A DNA stretch of 64,000 nucleotides. Origin: Burkholderiales bacterium (GTDB lineage Bacteria > Pseudomonadota > Gammaproteobacteria > Burkholderiales > SG8-39). The position numbers and the translations under genes were made by a program. The stretch covers positions 1-64,000 of the forward strand of contig JADGRQ010000016.1 of NCBI GenBank assembly GCA_017880775.1, given 5' to 3'. Shown here one piece after another: positions 54,999 to 63,871 of the stretch (the stretch's first letter is position 1; each line of letters begins with the position of its first letter). The notes under the pieces are model-generated. The model was not told the DNA's origin and made no database searches. It saw only the letters and a list, made by a program, of their open reading frames with translations.

Positions 54999-55611
54999 CG
55001 GGAGCGAACAAGAACTGTTTTTCATCAGGATCTTCAACGCGGACCCGGCCATCCAGGATGACGAGCTTGCCGCCGAGCAGCCATGCCAGCGCGCGCGGAT
55101 ACAACACGTGCTCCTGGCGCAATACGCGCGCCGCCAGCGCGGCTACGGTGTCATCGGCAAGCACCGGCACCGCCGCCTGGGCGATGATCGGCCCGCCATC
55201 GAGGTCGGCGGTTACGAAATGCACCGTGCAGCCGTGCAGTTTCACGCCTGCAGCGAGCGCGCGCGCGTGCGTGTCGAGGCCGGGAAACGCGGGCAGCAGC
55301 GACGGATGGATGTTCACGATGCGCACCGCGTAGCGAGCGACGAATCCGGGCGTGAGGATGCGCATGAAACCGGCGTTTGCAACTGCGCGCGGCGCGTGGC
55401 GATCAATCTCCCGCGCAAGCGCTTCGTCAAACGCCTCGCGCGTTGCGAAGTCCTTGTGGGGCACCACCGTCGTTGCGAGGCCCCGCTTGCGCGCGTATTC
55501 GAGCCCTGCCGCGTCGGCGCGGTTGCTGATCACCGCGACTACCGGCAATCCGGCCTGCACGATCGCCTGCAGGTTACTGCCGCGGCCGGAAATCAGAACG
55601 ACGAGAGACAT
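54991..55611 (-). CDS. purN: Phosphoribosylglycinamide formyltransferase
   Basis: The 206-residue enzyme adds the formyl group from 10-formyl-THF to GAR in purine synthesis. ISGRGSNLQAIV is the phosphate-binding start. NIHPSLLPAFPG holds the catalytic Asn and His, and TADLDGGPII the catalytic Asp. It sits between the TraB/GumN and DUF3108 genes. Confidence 0.96.
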   Translation of the reverse strand: MSLVVLISGRGSNLQAIVQAGLPVVAVISNRADAAGLEYARKRGLATTVVPHKDFATREAFDEALAREIDRHAPRAVANAGFMRILTPGFVARYAVRIVNIHPSLLPAFPGLDTHARALAAGVKLHGCTVHFVTADLDGGPIIAQAAVPVLADDTVAALAARVLRQEHVLYPRALAWLLGGKLVILDGRVRVEDPDEKQFLFAPDA

Positions 55612-55682
55612 GGGGGGTGCAGTTTATCAGCCGAATGCCGACCGGGTCTCCGCCCGGTCGGGGACGACATCGGGGGACGACA

Positions 55683-56597
55683 TCAATACACGCGCGCCAC
55701 CTTCCAGCCGTCTTCGAGCAGCAGCGCCAGCACGCCTTTCTCGCCGCACAGGTGCAACGCGCCGAGCGCAACGAAAGCTTCGCCCTTGCGCAACTGGCGC
55801 TGCATGCGGAAAGCCATCACCACATTGCGGTCGTGCAGGATGCGCTTGACGAAGCCGGCGTTGTGGGCAGCGATCTCCGGATAGCGCGCGACGTGCTCCT
55901 GCTGAATCCGCCACAATTCAGCGAGGTCGCGTGCCAGATAGGCCTGCAGCGTCATCTCGGACATCGCCGACAACTCGCCGTAATGGGCCAGGCCGTGCTT
56001 GAGCAACGCGACCTGTGAATCCATCGGGAAATCGTCGAACACGAACACCTGCTCCTCGATTCCCTCCATCTGGTGCAGCGGCAGGCGGCGCGACCGGGCG
56101 CGGTCGTAGAGCAGCCCGTCGATGGTCGTCGCCGCTGCGCTGCTTGCGTCGCGTGCGCTGCGCAGGTTGAGCAGCACCCCCCAGGGCTTGAGCTTGGTCA
56201 CGAAATCCCGTTTCAGCCCGAGCGGCCGGAGGTGCTCGAGAACGCGCTCGAAGTCCTCGCTGCCGATTTTCTCCTCCAGCGTCTGCCGGTCGAGGAACAT
56301 CGCCGCTTCGAGAAAGCGCTGGCGGCCGTATTCGTCGGGGACATACTCGAGCGTCAGGCTCTTCGCGCGCGCGAATGCCCGGTCCACCGGCGGCGGGAGC
56401 GCGGCCAGGCGCGCGTCCGGAGAATGCAGCGTGCCGAACACGTGGCTCGGCTTCACGTCGGCCTTGCTGACCTTCCACAACAGGCCCCTGGCAAAGCGCC
56501 CCTCCGCGGTCGCGGCGAATGGCGCGGCCAGCGCAAGCAGCGCAACCACCGCAACCAGCGCGAGACGCAGGATCACCTGCGCGGCGGAACGGTCCAC
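55683..56597 (-). CDS. TraB/GumN (TIKI-like) family protein
   Basis: The 304-residue protein has a hydrophobic N-terminus that looks like a signal peptide (ending ATAEG). It carries the paired GxxH motifs of the family: VFGTLHSPDARL near the start and FVALGALHLCGEKGV near the end. Some eukaryotic relatives are metalloproteases; bacterial ones (YbaP, GumN) are uncharacterised. It overlaps the methyltransferase gene by 25 bases. Confidence 0.9.
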   Translation of the reverse strand: MDRSAAQVILRLALVAVVALLALAAPFAATAEGRFARGLLWKVSKADVKPSHVFGTLHSPDARLAALPPPVDRAFARAKSLTLEYVPDEYGRQRFLEAAMFLDRQTLEEKIGSEDFERVLEHLRPLGLKRDFVTKLKPWGVLLNLRSARDASSAAATTIDGLLYDRARSRRLPLHQMEGIEEQVFVFDDFPMDSQVALLKHGLAHYGELSAMSEMTLQAYLARDLAELWRIQQEHVARYPEIAAHNAGFVKRILHDRNVVMAFRMQRQLRKGEAFVALGALHLCGEKGVLALLLEDGWKVARVY

Positions 56598-57133
56598 AGC
56601 AGCAGTTGGTGGGAAGCGCCGTTTACCGTGACGCGCTCGACCCGCTCGGGCGGCCAGTCATCGATGCCGAAGTCGTGCGACACGATGCGCGTGCCCGGCT
56701 TGAGGGCGAACAGCTTCGGCTTCAGGCGCGCGTTCAGTTCCGGGAACAGGTACAGCGTCACCACGGTCGCTTCGGAAAAATCGGTGGCGAAAAGGTCCTG
56801 CTGCAGGAAACGCACGCGGTCGGCCACTCCGGCGGAACGCGCCGCGGCGGTCGCCTCGGCGACCCGGCGCGGATCGATGTCGATGCCCACACCGCGCGTT
56901 CCGTAGCGCTGCGCCGCGCCGACCACGATGCGACCGTCACCGCAGCCGAGGTCGTAGAGCACGTCGCCGGGACCGACCCGCGCCATCCGCAGCATCTCGT
57001 CCACCACCTCATAGGGCGTCGAGACGTAAGGTGCGTCGAGCTTGACTCCCGACGACGGCAGGATCGAGCAGGCGGCGAGCAGCAGCGCGGCCACGCCGGC
57101 GGCGACGCGCACGCGTGCCTGCGGCAGGCTCAA
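56573..57133 (-). CDS. Class I SAM-dependent methyltransferase with lipoprotein-like signal
   Basis: The 186-residue protein carries the SAM-binding motif VLYDLGCGDGRIVVGAA and GVGIDIDP, with the VSTPYEVVDEMLRMA lead-in seen in FAM173-like lysine methyltransferases. Its first 23 residues are a signal with a perfect lipobox (LLLAACS), which would place the domain outside the cytoplasm where no SAM is expected. No in-frame start codon lies between the signal and the core. ATGA overlap with the pirin stop. The substrate is not known. Confidence 0.85.
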   Translation of the reverse strand: MSLPQARVRVAAGVAALLLAACSILPSSGVKLDAPYVSTPYEVVDEMLRMARVGPGDVLYDLGCGDGRIVVGAAQRYGTRGVGIDIDPRRVAEATAAARSAGVADRVRFLQQDLFATDFSEATVVTLYLFPELNARLKPKLFALKPGTRIVSHDFGIDDWPPERVERVTVNGASHQLLLWTVPPRR

Positions 57134-57828
57134 GGCAGATCGAACAGCAGCAGTTCGGCCGCGTCTACGCCTTTGATGCGCACGGCGCGCTCGTCGCTCA
57201 GCTTCACGCCATCGCCGGCCGAGACCGGATGGCCGTTCACCTCCGCGCTGCCACGCGCGACGTGCACATAGGCGCAGCGCCCCGCGGCGAGGGCGTGAGC
57301 CACCTCGACGCCGTCGTCGGGCCGGGTCGCGAAAATGCGCGCGTCCTGGAGGATTGTCGCCGAGCCCTCGGCGCCGTCGGGCGAGGCCACCAGGCGCAGC
57401 CGGTTGCGCTTGTGCGCGTCATCGAAGCGCACCTCCTCATAGGCCGGCTTCGCGCCGTGCGCGTTCGGCTCGATCCATATCTGCAGAAAGTGCACTGGTT
57501 CGATCTGCGAGTGATTGAACTCGCTGTGCGTGACGCCGGTACCGGCGCTCATCCTCTGCACGTCGCCGGGACGGATGACCGAGCCGCTACCCATCGAGTC
57601 TTTGTGCTCGAGCGCCCCCTCGAGCACGTAGGTGACGATCTCCATGTCGCGGTGGCCGTGCGTGCCGAAGCCCATCTTCGGCTGGACGCGGTCTTCGTTG
57701 ATGACGCGCAACGCGGAGAACCCCATCTCGCGCGGGTCATGGTAACCGGCAAAGGAGAAAGTATGACGAGAGTCTAGCCAGCCGTGGTTGGCACGGCCGC
57801 GCTCGGCAGCTTTGCGGATGCGCAGCAC
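57130..57828 (-). CDS. Pirin family protein (YhhW-like bicupin)
   Basis: The 232-residue protein lines up from end to end, as I recall it, with E. coli YhhW (231): RKAAERGRANHGWLDSRHTF, FGTHGHRDMEIVTYVLEG, MSAGTGVTHSEFN and the end AELLLFDLP. The metal-binding His/Glu of cupin 1 are present (GTHGHRDME, THSE). YhhW has quercetin 2,3-dioxygenase activity in vitro; the natural substrate is unclear. GTG 57828 is the best start, with AGGAG 10 bases before it. Confidence 0.92.
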   Translation of the reverse strand: MLRIRKAAERGRANHGWLDSRHTFSFAGYHDPREMGFSALRVINEDRVQPKMGFGTHGHRDMEIVTYVLEGALEHKDSMGSGSVIRPGDVQRMSAGTGVTHSEFNHSQIEPVHFLQIWIEPNAHGAKPAYEEVRFDDAHKRNRLRLVASPDGAEGSATILQDARIFATRPDDGVEVAHALAAGRCAYVHVARGSAEVNGHPVSAGDGVKLSDERAVRIKGVDAAELLLFDLP

Positions 57829-57848
57829 GGTTCCGGGGCTCCTGATAC

Positions 57849-58181
57849 TCAGCGAAGCGTGGATTCGTACAGCGAGTCGAAGCGCGCTTCGCTGAACCCG
57901 CTCATGCGCTGCTCGCCGATCAGGATGAGCGGCACGCCACGCCCGCCCAGCCGTTGGTACTCGGCGCGCCCCTCCGGCGACTTCTCGATGTCGTGCTCGA
58001 CATAATCGATGCCGTGCTTGCGGAAATGCGCCCGCGCCTTGGCGCAGTAGGGGCACCAGTCGGTCGCATACATCACCACCTTTTGGGGTTCCGCATTGGC
58101 CGTCTGGCCGGACGATGGCTCCGCGACTGCGAGCAGTACGCCGCAGACCAACAGCAGCAGGCGCGCGAGTTTCCAGGGCAT
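57849..58181 (-). CDS. Exported glutaredoxin-like protein
   Basis: The 110-residue protein has a signal peptide ([15 protein letters not shown]) followed by a glutaredoxin fold with the CPYC active site ([14 protein letters not shown]) and [15 protein letters not shown]. The cis-Pro is in GVPL. Location in the periplasm, where glutathione reductase is lacking, suggests disulfide exchange with other redox proteins. It starts 8 bases after the trxA stop. Confidence 0.88.
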   Translation of the reverse strand: MPWKLARLLLLVCGVLLAVAEPSSGQTANAEPQKVVMYATDWCPYCAKARAHFRKHGIDYVEHDIEKSPEGRAEYQRLGGRGVPLILIGEQRMSGFSEARFDSLYESTLR

Positions 58182-58189
58182 GGCTGGAA

Positions 58190-58558
58190 TCAAGCGGCGC
58201 TTTCGCGTGCCTCGATTTCCCCGCGCACCTCAGCCATGTCAAGCGCCTTGACCTGGGTCAGCACTTGCTCGAGCGCGCTCGCGGGCAGCGCCCCGGCCTG
58301 CTGGAACAGCACCACCTGCTCACGAAACACCATCAGCGTCGGGATCGAGCGGATGTTGAACGAGCCCGCGAGCTCCTGCTGCTCTTCGGTATTGACCTTG
58401 GCGAACACCACGTCGGCATGCGCCTCCGAGGCTTTCTCGAACACCGGCGCGAAGCCCCTGCACGGCCCGCACCACGGCGCCCAGAAGTCGACGATCACCA
58501 TCGGGTTGCCCGTGACCACCGATTCGAAGTTCTCTTTGGTCAGATCAACCGTCGCCAT
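58190..58558 (-). CDS. trxA: Thioredoxin
   Basis: The 122-residue protein has the thioredoxin active site [14 protein letters not shown] and the cis-Pro region [10 protein letters not shown]. It is cytoplasmic, with a 15-20 residue C-terminal extension compared with E. coli TrxA (109). It opens the leftward operon that runs to rsmB. It may be a secondary thioredoxin and not the main one. Confidence 0.92.
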   Translation of the reverse strand: MATVDLTKENFESVVTGNPMVIVDFWAPWCGPCRGFAPVFEKASEAHADVVFAKVNTEEQQELAGSFNIRSIPTLMVFREQVVLFQQAGALPASALEQVLTQVKALDMAEVRGEIEARESAA

Positions 58559-58622
58559 GGCGTCTCCTTTCGCTCAAAATGAGACTCTACCGCATTCGTC
58601 GCCGCCCGCCGCGCGCTGCCAC

Positions 58623-59516
58623 ATGTACGTTGGACGTTTCGCACCCTCGCCCACCGGCCCGCTGCACTTCGGCTCGCTGGTGGCGGCGCTCGGCAGCTGG
58701 CTCGACGCGCGCGCTGCACACGGGCGCTGGCTGGTGCGCATCGAGGACCTCGACGCAGCGCGCGAGCAGCCCGGCGCCGCGCGGCAGATCCTGTCCGTTC
58801 TCGAGGCGTGCGGCCTACATTGGGACGGCGAGGTGGTTTTCCAATCCCGGCGCCGCGAGCTCTATGGCGCGGCCTTGGCGCGCCTGAGCGCGCTCCGCGC
58901 GACCTATCCGTGCGGCTGCACGCGCAAGGAAATGGCCGACTCCGCGCCGGCCATCAATGGCTCGCGCGTGTATCCGGGCACCTGCCGCGGCGGACTCGCC
59001 GATGGAAGGATGGCCAGAGCCGTGCGCGTCCGCACGGTGGCCGAGCCGGTGGCGTTCGAGGACCGGCTGTTTGGCCGGCTCGCGCAGTCGGTCGAGCGCG
59101 AAGTCGGAGATTTCGTGCTGTGGCGCGCCGACGCGCTGTTCGCCTACCAGCTCGCAGTGGTGGTGGACGACGCGGCGCAGGGCGTCACCGACGTGGTGCG
59201 TGGTGCGGATTTGATCGATTCCACCGCGCGCCAGATACATTTGCAGCGGCTGCTCGGCCTGCCTCAGCCCCGCTACCTGCACCTGCCCGTTGCCGCGAGC
59301 GCGGCAGGCGAGAAACTCTCCAAACAGACCGGCGCACGGTCGATCGATGCGGCGCAGGCCCGCCCCGCGATCGCGCGTGCGCTCGCCTTTCTCGGCCATC
59401 CCCCGCCCGCGCAGCTCGTGGACGCGGCGGCGCGCGAACTGCTGTCCTGGGGAATGCTCAACTGGGAGATCGCGAAAATACCGCGCGAGCGCAGCATTGC
59501 CTACCCCGCTGCTTGA
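58623..59516 (+). CDS. gluQ: Glutamyl-Q tRNA(Asp) synthetase
   Basis: The 297-residue protein is a short GluRS-like enzyme lacking the anticodon domain. The HIGH-equivalent is [14 protein letters not shown] and the KMSKS-equivalent GEKLSKQTG. The zinc site Cys are in YPCGCTRKE and YPGTCRGG. It attaches Glu to queuosine in the anticodon of tRNA(Asp). It overlaps the end of the convergent EamA gene by 16 bases. Confidence 0.95.
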   Translation: MYVGRFAPSPTGPLHFGSLVAALGSWLDARAAHGRWLVRIEDLDAAREQPGAARQILSVLEACGLHWDGEVVFQSRRRELYGAALARLSALRATYPCGCTRKEMADSAPAINGSRVYPGTCRGGLADGRMARAVRVRTVAEPVAFEDRLFGRLAQSVEREVGDFVLWRADALFAYQLAVVVDDAAQGVTDVVRGADLIDSTARQIHLQRLLGLPQPRYLHLPVAASAAGEKLSKQTGARSIDAAQARPAIARALAFLGHPPPAQLVDAAARELLSWGMLNWEIAKIPRERSIAYPAA

Positions 59517-60412
59517 GTCTCGGTCTTTTTCGCGGCAGCGACGCTGAACAGGGAGGCGAGCACCAAGACAAGCGCGGCATATTCCTGCCAGCTCGGGCGT
59601 TCGCCGAGAAACAGGATCCCGGACATCACGCCGACCACCGGGATCACCAGCATGCTGATCGAGAACACCGACACCGGCAGCGTCGTGGCGAGCTTGAGCC
59701 ATGCCCAGTGCGCCCAGGCAAACGCGATCACGACGTTGTAGAGCACGCCGAGCGCCGCCGGCAGCGAAATCTCGGGGATCGGCTTGCCGAGGTCGAGCAG
59801 CGCCATGCCGATGAAGATCGGCACGCCACCGATCAGCATGATCCAGGCAGTGTAGGCCCCGAGCGGCATGGCCACTGGAAAGCGCTTCTGCAGCACGGTG
59901 CCCAACCCCCAGAAGAAGGCGGCGCTGAGCACCAGCAGGCTGCCGAGAGGGGCGGCGCGCAGCGTGGCGAAATCTTCTACGAGCAGCAAGGCCATTCCAG
60001 CCATTCCCATCACCAGGCCGGCGATGCGGCGTGCAGTGATTTTCTCTCCGAGCACGAGCATGGAGAGCGGGATTGCCCATACCGGCATCGTGTAGGCGAG
60101 GATCGCCGCACGCCCCGAAGGAATCATCGACACGCCGTACGCGACGAGGATGTTCCAGCTGGTGATGTTGAACAGCGCAAGCAACGCCAGTCGCCCCCAC
60201 TGCCCACGCGGCACGCCGAGCGGCTGCCCGCTTGCGCGCAGCACGGCGAACAGCACGCCCGAGCCCGCGCCGAGGCACAAGCTGCGAAAAGTCCAGGGCG
60301 ATATCTCGGCGAGCGAGACTTTCATCGCCGTCCAGTTGAAGCCCCATGCAATCGTCAGTCCGGCGAGGATCCAGAGCAGCCGCGGCGAGAGGTGGTCGTG
60401 CTGGGTCTGCAT
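59501..60412 (-). CDS. EamA/DMT family transporter 1
   Basis: The 303-residue protein has ten hydrophobic segments in two EamA repeats: [21 protein letters not shown] opens the first and [19 protein letters not shown] the second. DMT carriers usually export amino acids or other metabolites. It follows the second EamA gene by 5 bases on the same strand; the two are distant paralogues. Confidence 0.9.
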   Translation of the reverse strand: MQTQHDHLSPRLLWILAGLTIAWGFNWTAMKVSLAEISPWTFRSLCLGAGSGVLFAVLRASGQPLGVPRGQWGRLALLALFNITSWNILVAYGVSMIPSGRAAILAYTMPVWAIPLSMLVLGEKITARRIAGLVMGMAGMALLLVEDFATLRAAPLGSLLVLSAAFFWGLGTVLQKRFPVAMPLGAYTAWIMLIGGVPIFIGMALLDLGKPIPEISLPAALGVLYNVVIAFAWAHWAWLKLATTLPVSVFSISMLVIPVVGVMSGILFLGERPSWQEYAALVLVLASLFSVAAAKKTETQAAG

Positions 60413-60417
60413 TCAGG

Positions 60418-61302
60418 TCACCCGGACGCTTGATGCGTCACGAGCCATACCGCAACCACCGCGAGTGCCATGCCCGAGGCCGAAACCAGCGTGAACGACT
60501 CGCCGAACAACCACCAGGCGAGCAGCGCCGCGCAAGCCGGCGTGAGATACATCAGGCTCGCCACGCGCGTGGCCGCACCGCGCCGGATCAACAGGAACAA
60601 CAGGAAGAACGCCCCCAGCGAAAGGACGAACACCAGCCAGGCGAGCGCGAACACGAACTGCGGTTCCCAGCGCACCTCGCGGGTCTCGATGAGCGCGGCC
60701 AGCGGCGCGATCAGCGCGAGCGCTGCAATCAACTGGATGGCGGAATTGGTGCGCAGGTCAACATGCGCGCAATAGCGTTTCTGCCAGACCGTACCTGCGG
60801 TGATCGACACCAGCGCGAGCACGGAAAGCGAGACCGACGCAATGCCGACTCCTTCCAGCGTCATCTTGTCCCAGACCACCAGCAACACGCCCGCCAGTCC
60901 CAGCGCCAGACCGGCCCATTGCCGCCCGAGCGTTCGCTCGCCGAGCACGCGCGCACCGAGAACCGCGGTGAGAATGGGCTGCACGCCAACGATCAGCGCG
61001 GAGACACCCGCCGGCATGCCTTGGTGGATCGACGTGAACACGCCCCCGAGGTAACCCGCCTGGATCAGCACGCCCGCCACTGCGACGCGCCCCGCATCAG
61101 CCGCACTGGGCCATGCGGCATGCGCCAACCAGCACACCGGCATCAGAACGACGAGCACGCATGCGAAGCGCAGCGCGAGGAAGGTGAGCGGCTCGCAATA
61201 GGGCAGGCCGAGCTTGGCGCCGACGAAACCCGTGCTCCACAAAAGAACGAATAACGCGGGGATGGCGATATCGCGCAAACCACGCGGCGGCAGATGGGGC
61301 AT
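60418..61302 (-). CDS. EamA/DMT family transporter 2
   Basis: The 294-residue protein has ten hydrophobic segments. FVLLWSTGFVGAKLGLPYCEP and GVSALIVGVQPILTAVLGARVLGE are typical of the DMT superfamily, and LALVSITAGTVWQKRYC begins the second repeat. It is the first gene of a two-gene transporter unit. Substrate is unknown. Confidence 0.9.
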   Translation of the reverse strand: MPHLPPRGLRDIAIPALFVLLWSTGFVGAKLGLPYCEPLTFLALRFACVLVVLMPVCWLAHAAWPSAADAGRVAVAGVLIQAGYLGGVFTSIHQGMPAGVSALIVGVQPILTAVLGARVLGERTLGRQWAGLALGLAGVLLVVWDKMTLEGVGIASVSLSVLALVSITAGTVWQKRYCAHVDLRTNSAIQLIAALALIAPLAALIETREVRWEPQFVFALAWLVFVLSLGAFFLLFLLIRRGAATRVASLMYLTPACAALLAWWLFGESFTLVSASGMALAVVAVWLVTHQASG

Positions 61303-61452
61303 ACCCGCATTGTTGCCGACCGGGCGACGTTAATGCCGCATGTTTCGCGCCGCAACAAACCCGGCTGGGAGTCGTTTGAAACACGGAGGCGGGTTCGGAG
61401 GTTCCAGACCGGTGCTGCTGAGAAAAATGGTGCCTTATATCAATAAGTTATG

Positions 61453-61463
61453 TTGCACCGCAA
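61453..61463. promoter_or_regulatory. Operator upstream of phasin promoter (PhaR-type)
   Basis: TTGCACCGCAA is an inverted repeat (TTGC-N3-GCAA) ending just before the -35. A second copy lies after the -10. TGC/GCA palindromes are the known target of PhaR, the PHA-responsive repressor of phasin genes. Confidence 0.55.
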
Positions 61464-61470
61464 AAAGCCC

Positions 61471-61498
61471 TTGACTTAGCCTGACAAATCCTCATAAT
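61471..61498 (+). promoter_or_regulatory. Sigma70 promoter of phasin gene
   Basis: TTGACT and CATAAT are 16 bases apart in an AT-rich region, 77 bases before the phasin ATG. The promoter is bracketed by two TTGCACCGCA elements. Bases 61303-61452, upstream of the EamA unit, show no gene. Confidence 0.65.
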
Positions 61499-61506
61499 TG
61501 TAATTG

Positions 61507-61517
61507 TTGCACCGCAC
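61507..61517. promoter_or_regulatory. Operator overlapping phasin transcription start (PhaR-type)
   Basis: TTGCACCGCAC repeats the first ten bases of the upstream element. It begins 9 bases after the -10, where a bound repressor would block transcription. Confidence 0.55.
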
Positions 61518-61574
61518 AAGAGCAGCACTAAACCGCAAGACCCGAATTTAGTAGTCTACTCAAAGGAGCCTCAA

Positions 61575-62117
61575 ATGTACGTCACCCCTGAACAAATCGC
61601 CGCCGCCAACAAGACCGGCGTGGAAGCCTTCCTCAGCCTCGCGAGCAACCAGTTCGCTGCGTTCGAGCGCCTGGCGAACTTGAACGCCAGCGCGGTCAAG
61701 GCCGTCTTCGAAGATTCTCTCGCCAACACGCGCGCGCTGGCCGGCGCCAAGGACGTGCAAGAGTTCGTGAACCTGCAGAGTTCGTTCACGCAGCCGGCGT
61801 TCGAAAAAGCGGTCGCCTGGTCCAAGAGCGTCTATGAAGTCACCGCGCAAGCCAATGCCGAGCTGACCAAGTCGGCCGAAGTGCGCGCCTCGGAGTGGAA
61901 CCAGAACCTGGTATCGATGCTTGACAAGGCTTCCAAGAGCGCGCCGGGCGGCTCCGATGTCGCCGTCTCCGCGGTCAAGCAGATGATCGCCGCGGCCAAC
62001 TCGGCCTACGACAGCTTCACCAAGGCCGCCAAGCAGGCCACCGAGATCGCCGAAGCGAACGTTGCTGCCGCGACCGAAACGGTGAAAGGCCTGTCCAAAG
62101 CAAAAAAAGTCGCCTGA
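61575..62117 (+). CDS. phaP: Phasin family protein
   Basis: The 180-residue protein is Ala-rich, helical and without Cys, with the phasin pattern MYVTPEQIAAANKTGVEAFL, ANLNASAVKAVFEDSLANTR and AYDSFTKAAKQATEIAEANV, ending in Lys-rich KAKKVA. Phasins coat polyhydroxyalkanoate granules. Start ATG 61575 has AAAGGAG before it. The promoter region fits control by PHA through a PhaR-type repressor. No pha synthesis genes are in the window. Confidence 0.94.
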   Translation: MYVTPEQIAAANKTGVEAFLSLASNQFAAFERLANLNASAVKAVFEDSLANTRALAGAKDVQEFVNLQSSFTQPAFEKAVAWSKSVYEVTAQANAELTKSAEVRASEWNQNLVSMLDKASKSAPGGSDVAVSAVKQMIAAANSAYDSFTKAAKQATEIAEANVAAATETVKGLSKAKKVA

Positions 62118-62269
62118 GTCCCGTTGATGGCCGGCGCGCCCGCAAGCGCGCCACCTCAACTCAGCGGGTCCCGGCCGGCGCCAAACGCCGCGCCGCCCGC
62201 ATGAAGGAACGGGCAGCCACGCAGTCGAAGAAGGCTGTCAGGCGGAAATAGACTCAGGAAGTAAGCACT

Positions 62270-62310
62270 AACCCCGAGCGGCTTTCCGGCCTCCCGGGGT
62301 TTGTTCTTTT
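62270..62310 (+). terminator. Terminator of phasin gene
   Basis: AACCCCG and CGGGGTT, with partly paired GC-rich sequence between, are followed by TTGTTCTTTT. It abuts the stop of the convergent CinA-like gene. The 150 bases between phasin stop and this hairpin hold nothing recognisable. Confidence 0.7.
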
Positions 62311-63062
62311 CAGTCAAGTGCTTCGCGCAACGGGAAACCGCGCCGGGTAATCTCCGCCCGCATTTCCGCCATTGCGCTCTCGACCATCCCAGGCGCTCCG
62401 CGCACGCCCAACTCGATGTGCCGGCGGCTGCCATCGGCTCCCATGGAGGGCAGTGAGAACACCTTCACTCCCGCGCAGCGCGCTTCGATGGCATACATCA
62501 GGTCGGCGAGCTGGCTCTCGCCGGCGTCGAACACGTACACGGACGATTCGTCCTGCCGCTCGCTGTTGGCGAGGTACGCATATCTCGTATCGAGCAGCCA
62601 CTCGATCATCGGCCAGGCCATCTGCGGAAAGCCAGGCACGAAATGGTGCTCGCCGAGAGAGAAGCCCGGAATGCGGTTGATCGGGTTCGGGATGATCTCG
62701 GCGCCGGACGGAAACTCGCCCATTGCGAGCCGGTTGGGGGTCGCCTCGGCGCCGAAACGGCCCCGGATCTCGTGCTCCGCGACCGGATGCAGCGCGAGCC
62801 GAACACCGGCCGCTGCAGCCGCGCACGCGCGCGTGTGATCGTCCGGCGTCGCGCCGATGCCGCCAAAACTGAACACCGCGTCACCCGATGCCAACGTCCG
62901 CTTCAGCACCGCGGTAATGCGCTGCACATCGTCGGCGAGGTACTCGCACCAGGCAAGCCGCAGGCCGCGCTTGGACAGCGCCGCGACGAGAAAGGAAAAG
63001 TGCTTGTCCTGCCGCTTGCCGAGCAGGATTTCGTCGCCGATGATCAGGGCGCCGAAATTCAC
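62310..63062 (-). CDS. CinA/MoaB-like molybdopterin-binding domain protein
   Basis: The 250-residue protein has a MoCF-type domain (about 1-165): FGALIIGDEILLGKRQDKHF, then SFGGIGATPDDHT. It matches the N-terminal domain of CinA (competence/damage-inducible protein A) without the C-terminal amidohydrolase domain. Short CinA-like proteins are often annotated as molybdopterin-binding; a role in NMN or NAD-derivative cleavage is also reported for the domain. ATGA overlap with the EI24 gene. Confidence 0.88.
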   Translation of the reverse strand: MNFGALIIGDEILLGKRQDKHFSFLVAALSKRGLRLAWCEYLADDVQRITAVLKRTLASGDAVFSFGGIGATPDDHTRACAAAAAGVRLALHPVAEHEIRGRFGAEATPNRLAMGEFPSGAEIIPNPINRIPGFSLGEHHFVPGFPQMAWPMIEWLLDTRYAYLANSERQDESSVYVFDAGESQLADLMYAIEARCAGVKVFSLPSMGADGSRRHIELGVRGAPGMVESAMAEMRAEITRRGFPLREALD

Positions 63063-63823
63063 GCCAGCGGCCCTGTCTCGACCTGCCGCACTTCGCCTTC
63101 GATCGGCGCGCCGCGGAGATGCGCCAGCTCGGCAAGGCAGAGATGGATGAACGCCAGGGCGAACAGCATCGTCGCAAAAAAACCGACCACCGGCACATAG
63201 GCGATCAGCGCGAGCATTGCGCCGAGCAGGTACATCGCGCGGCGCCGGCGGTGGAACACCGTGGACATCTCGTTCGCATCGCCGTGCTCGGCGATCGCGT
63301 CATAGCGCAGGATCCGCTGGTTGACCCAGCCGATCACCGCCACCGGGATTAGCGGCCACAGCGGCGGGAAGAACCAGAACGGAATCGACAACACGAACAG
63401 TCCGAGCATTCCCGCCAGCGCGACCACGCTATTCCACACGCTGCCGGCGAAGGTACCCCCGCGCCGGCGCTCGAGTTTCGGATAGCTGCGGCTGGCGACG
63501 TGCCCGACCATCGCCGGCATGCCCGCCACGCCGAGGATCAACAGTGCCGTGAGCTGGACCAGCGGAACGAAACCGATGAAAATCAGCACCTTTGCGGCAA
63601 ACGTCAACGCAAGCGAGAGGTCCCATTGGATCGTGAAAGTGGCCGCACTGATCAGCCGGCGCATCATATCCACCAGCGCAACCACCAGCTGCGCGCCGAA
63701 TATCCACAGCACGATCAGCCAGATCGCGAGCGCGACCAGCACCGGCCAGAGCATCAGCCACAGCATGCGCGGGTGAAACAGGTTGCCAAAGGCAAGCAGC
63801 AGCGCTCTTGCAACGCCATTCAT
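63059..63823 (-). CDS. EI24 domain membrane protein (CysZ-like)
   Basis: The 254-residue protein has about six hydrophobic segments and the EI24/CysZ pattern, for example FGNLFHPRMLWLMLWPVLVA at the start and WPLIPVAVIGWVNQRILRYDA. CysZ takes up sulfate; most EI24 proteins are uncharacterised. Start ATG 63823 follows GAAGGGGGCG. Confidence 0.85.
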   Translation of the reverse strand: MNGVARALLLAFGNLFHPRMLWLMLWPVLVALAIWLIVLWIFGAQLVVALVDMMRRLISAATFTIQWDLSLALTFAAKVLIFIGFVPLVQLTALLILGVAGMPAMVGHVASRSYPKLERRRGGTFAGSVWNSVVALAGMLGLFVLSIPFWFFPPLWPLIPVAVIGWVNQRILRYDAIAEHGDANEMSTVFHRRRRAMYLLGAMLALIAYVPVVGFFATMLFALAFIHLCLAELAHLRGAPIEGEVRQVETGPLA

Positions 63824-63843
63824 TTTCGCCCCCTTCGGAACAT

Positions 63844-63859
63844 GGGAACCAAGGTTCCC
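63844..63859. repeat. Short inverted repeat before the EI24 gene
   Basis: GGGAACC-AA-GGTTCCC is a perfect 7-base-pair palindrome with a 2-base centre, 20 bases before the EI24 start and 12 after the hrpA stop. It could be an operator or part of a terminator. Confidence 0.4.
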
Positions 63860-63871
63860 CCGTTACCCCTT

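Noticed and set aside
58250-58263. TTGACCTGGGTCAG as a third CRP/FNR-type box
   Set aside because: It has a mismatch at the last base and lies inside the trxA coding sequence, away from any promoter.
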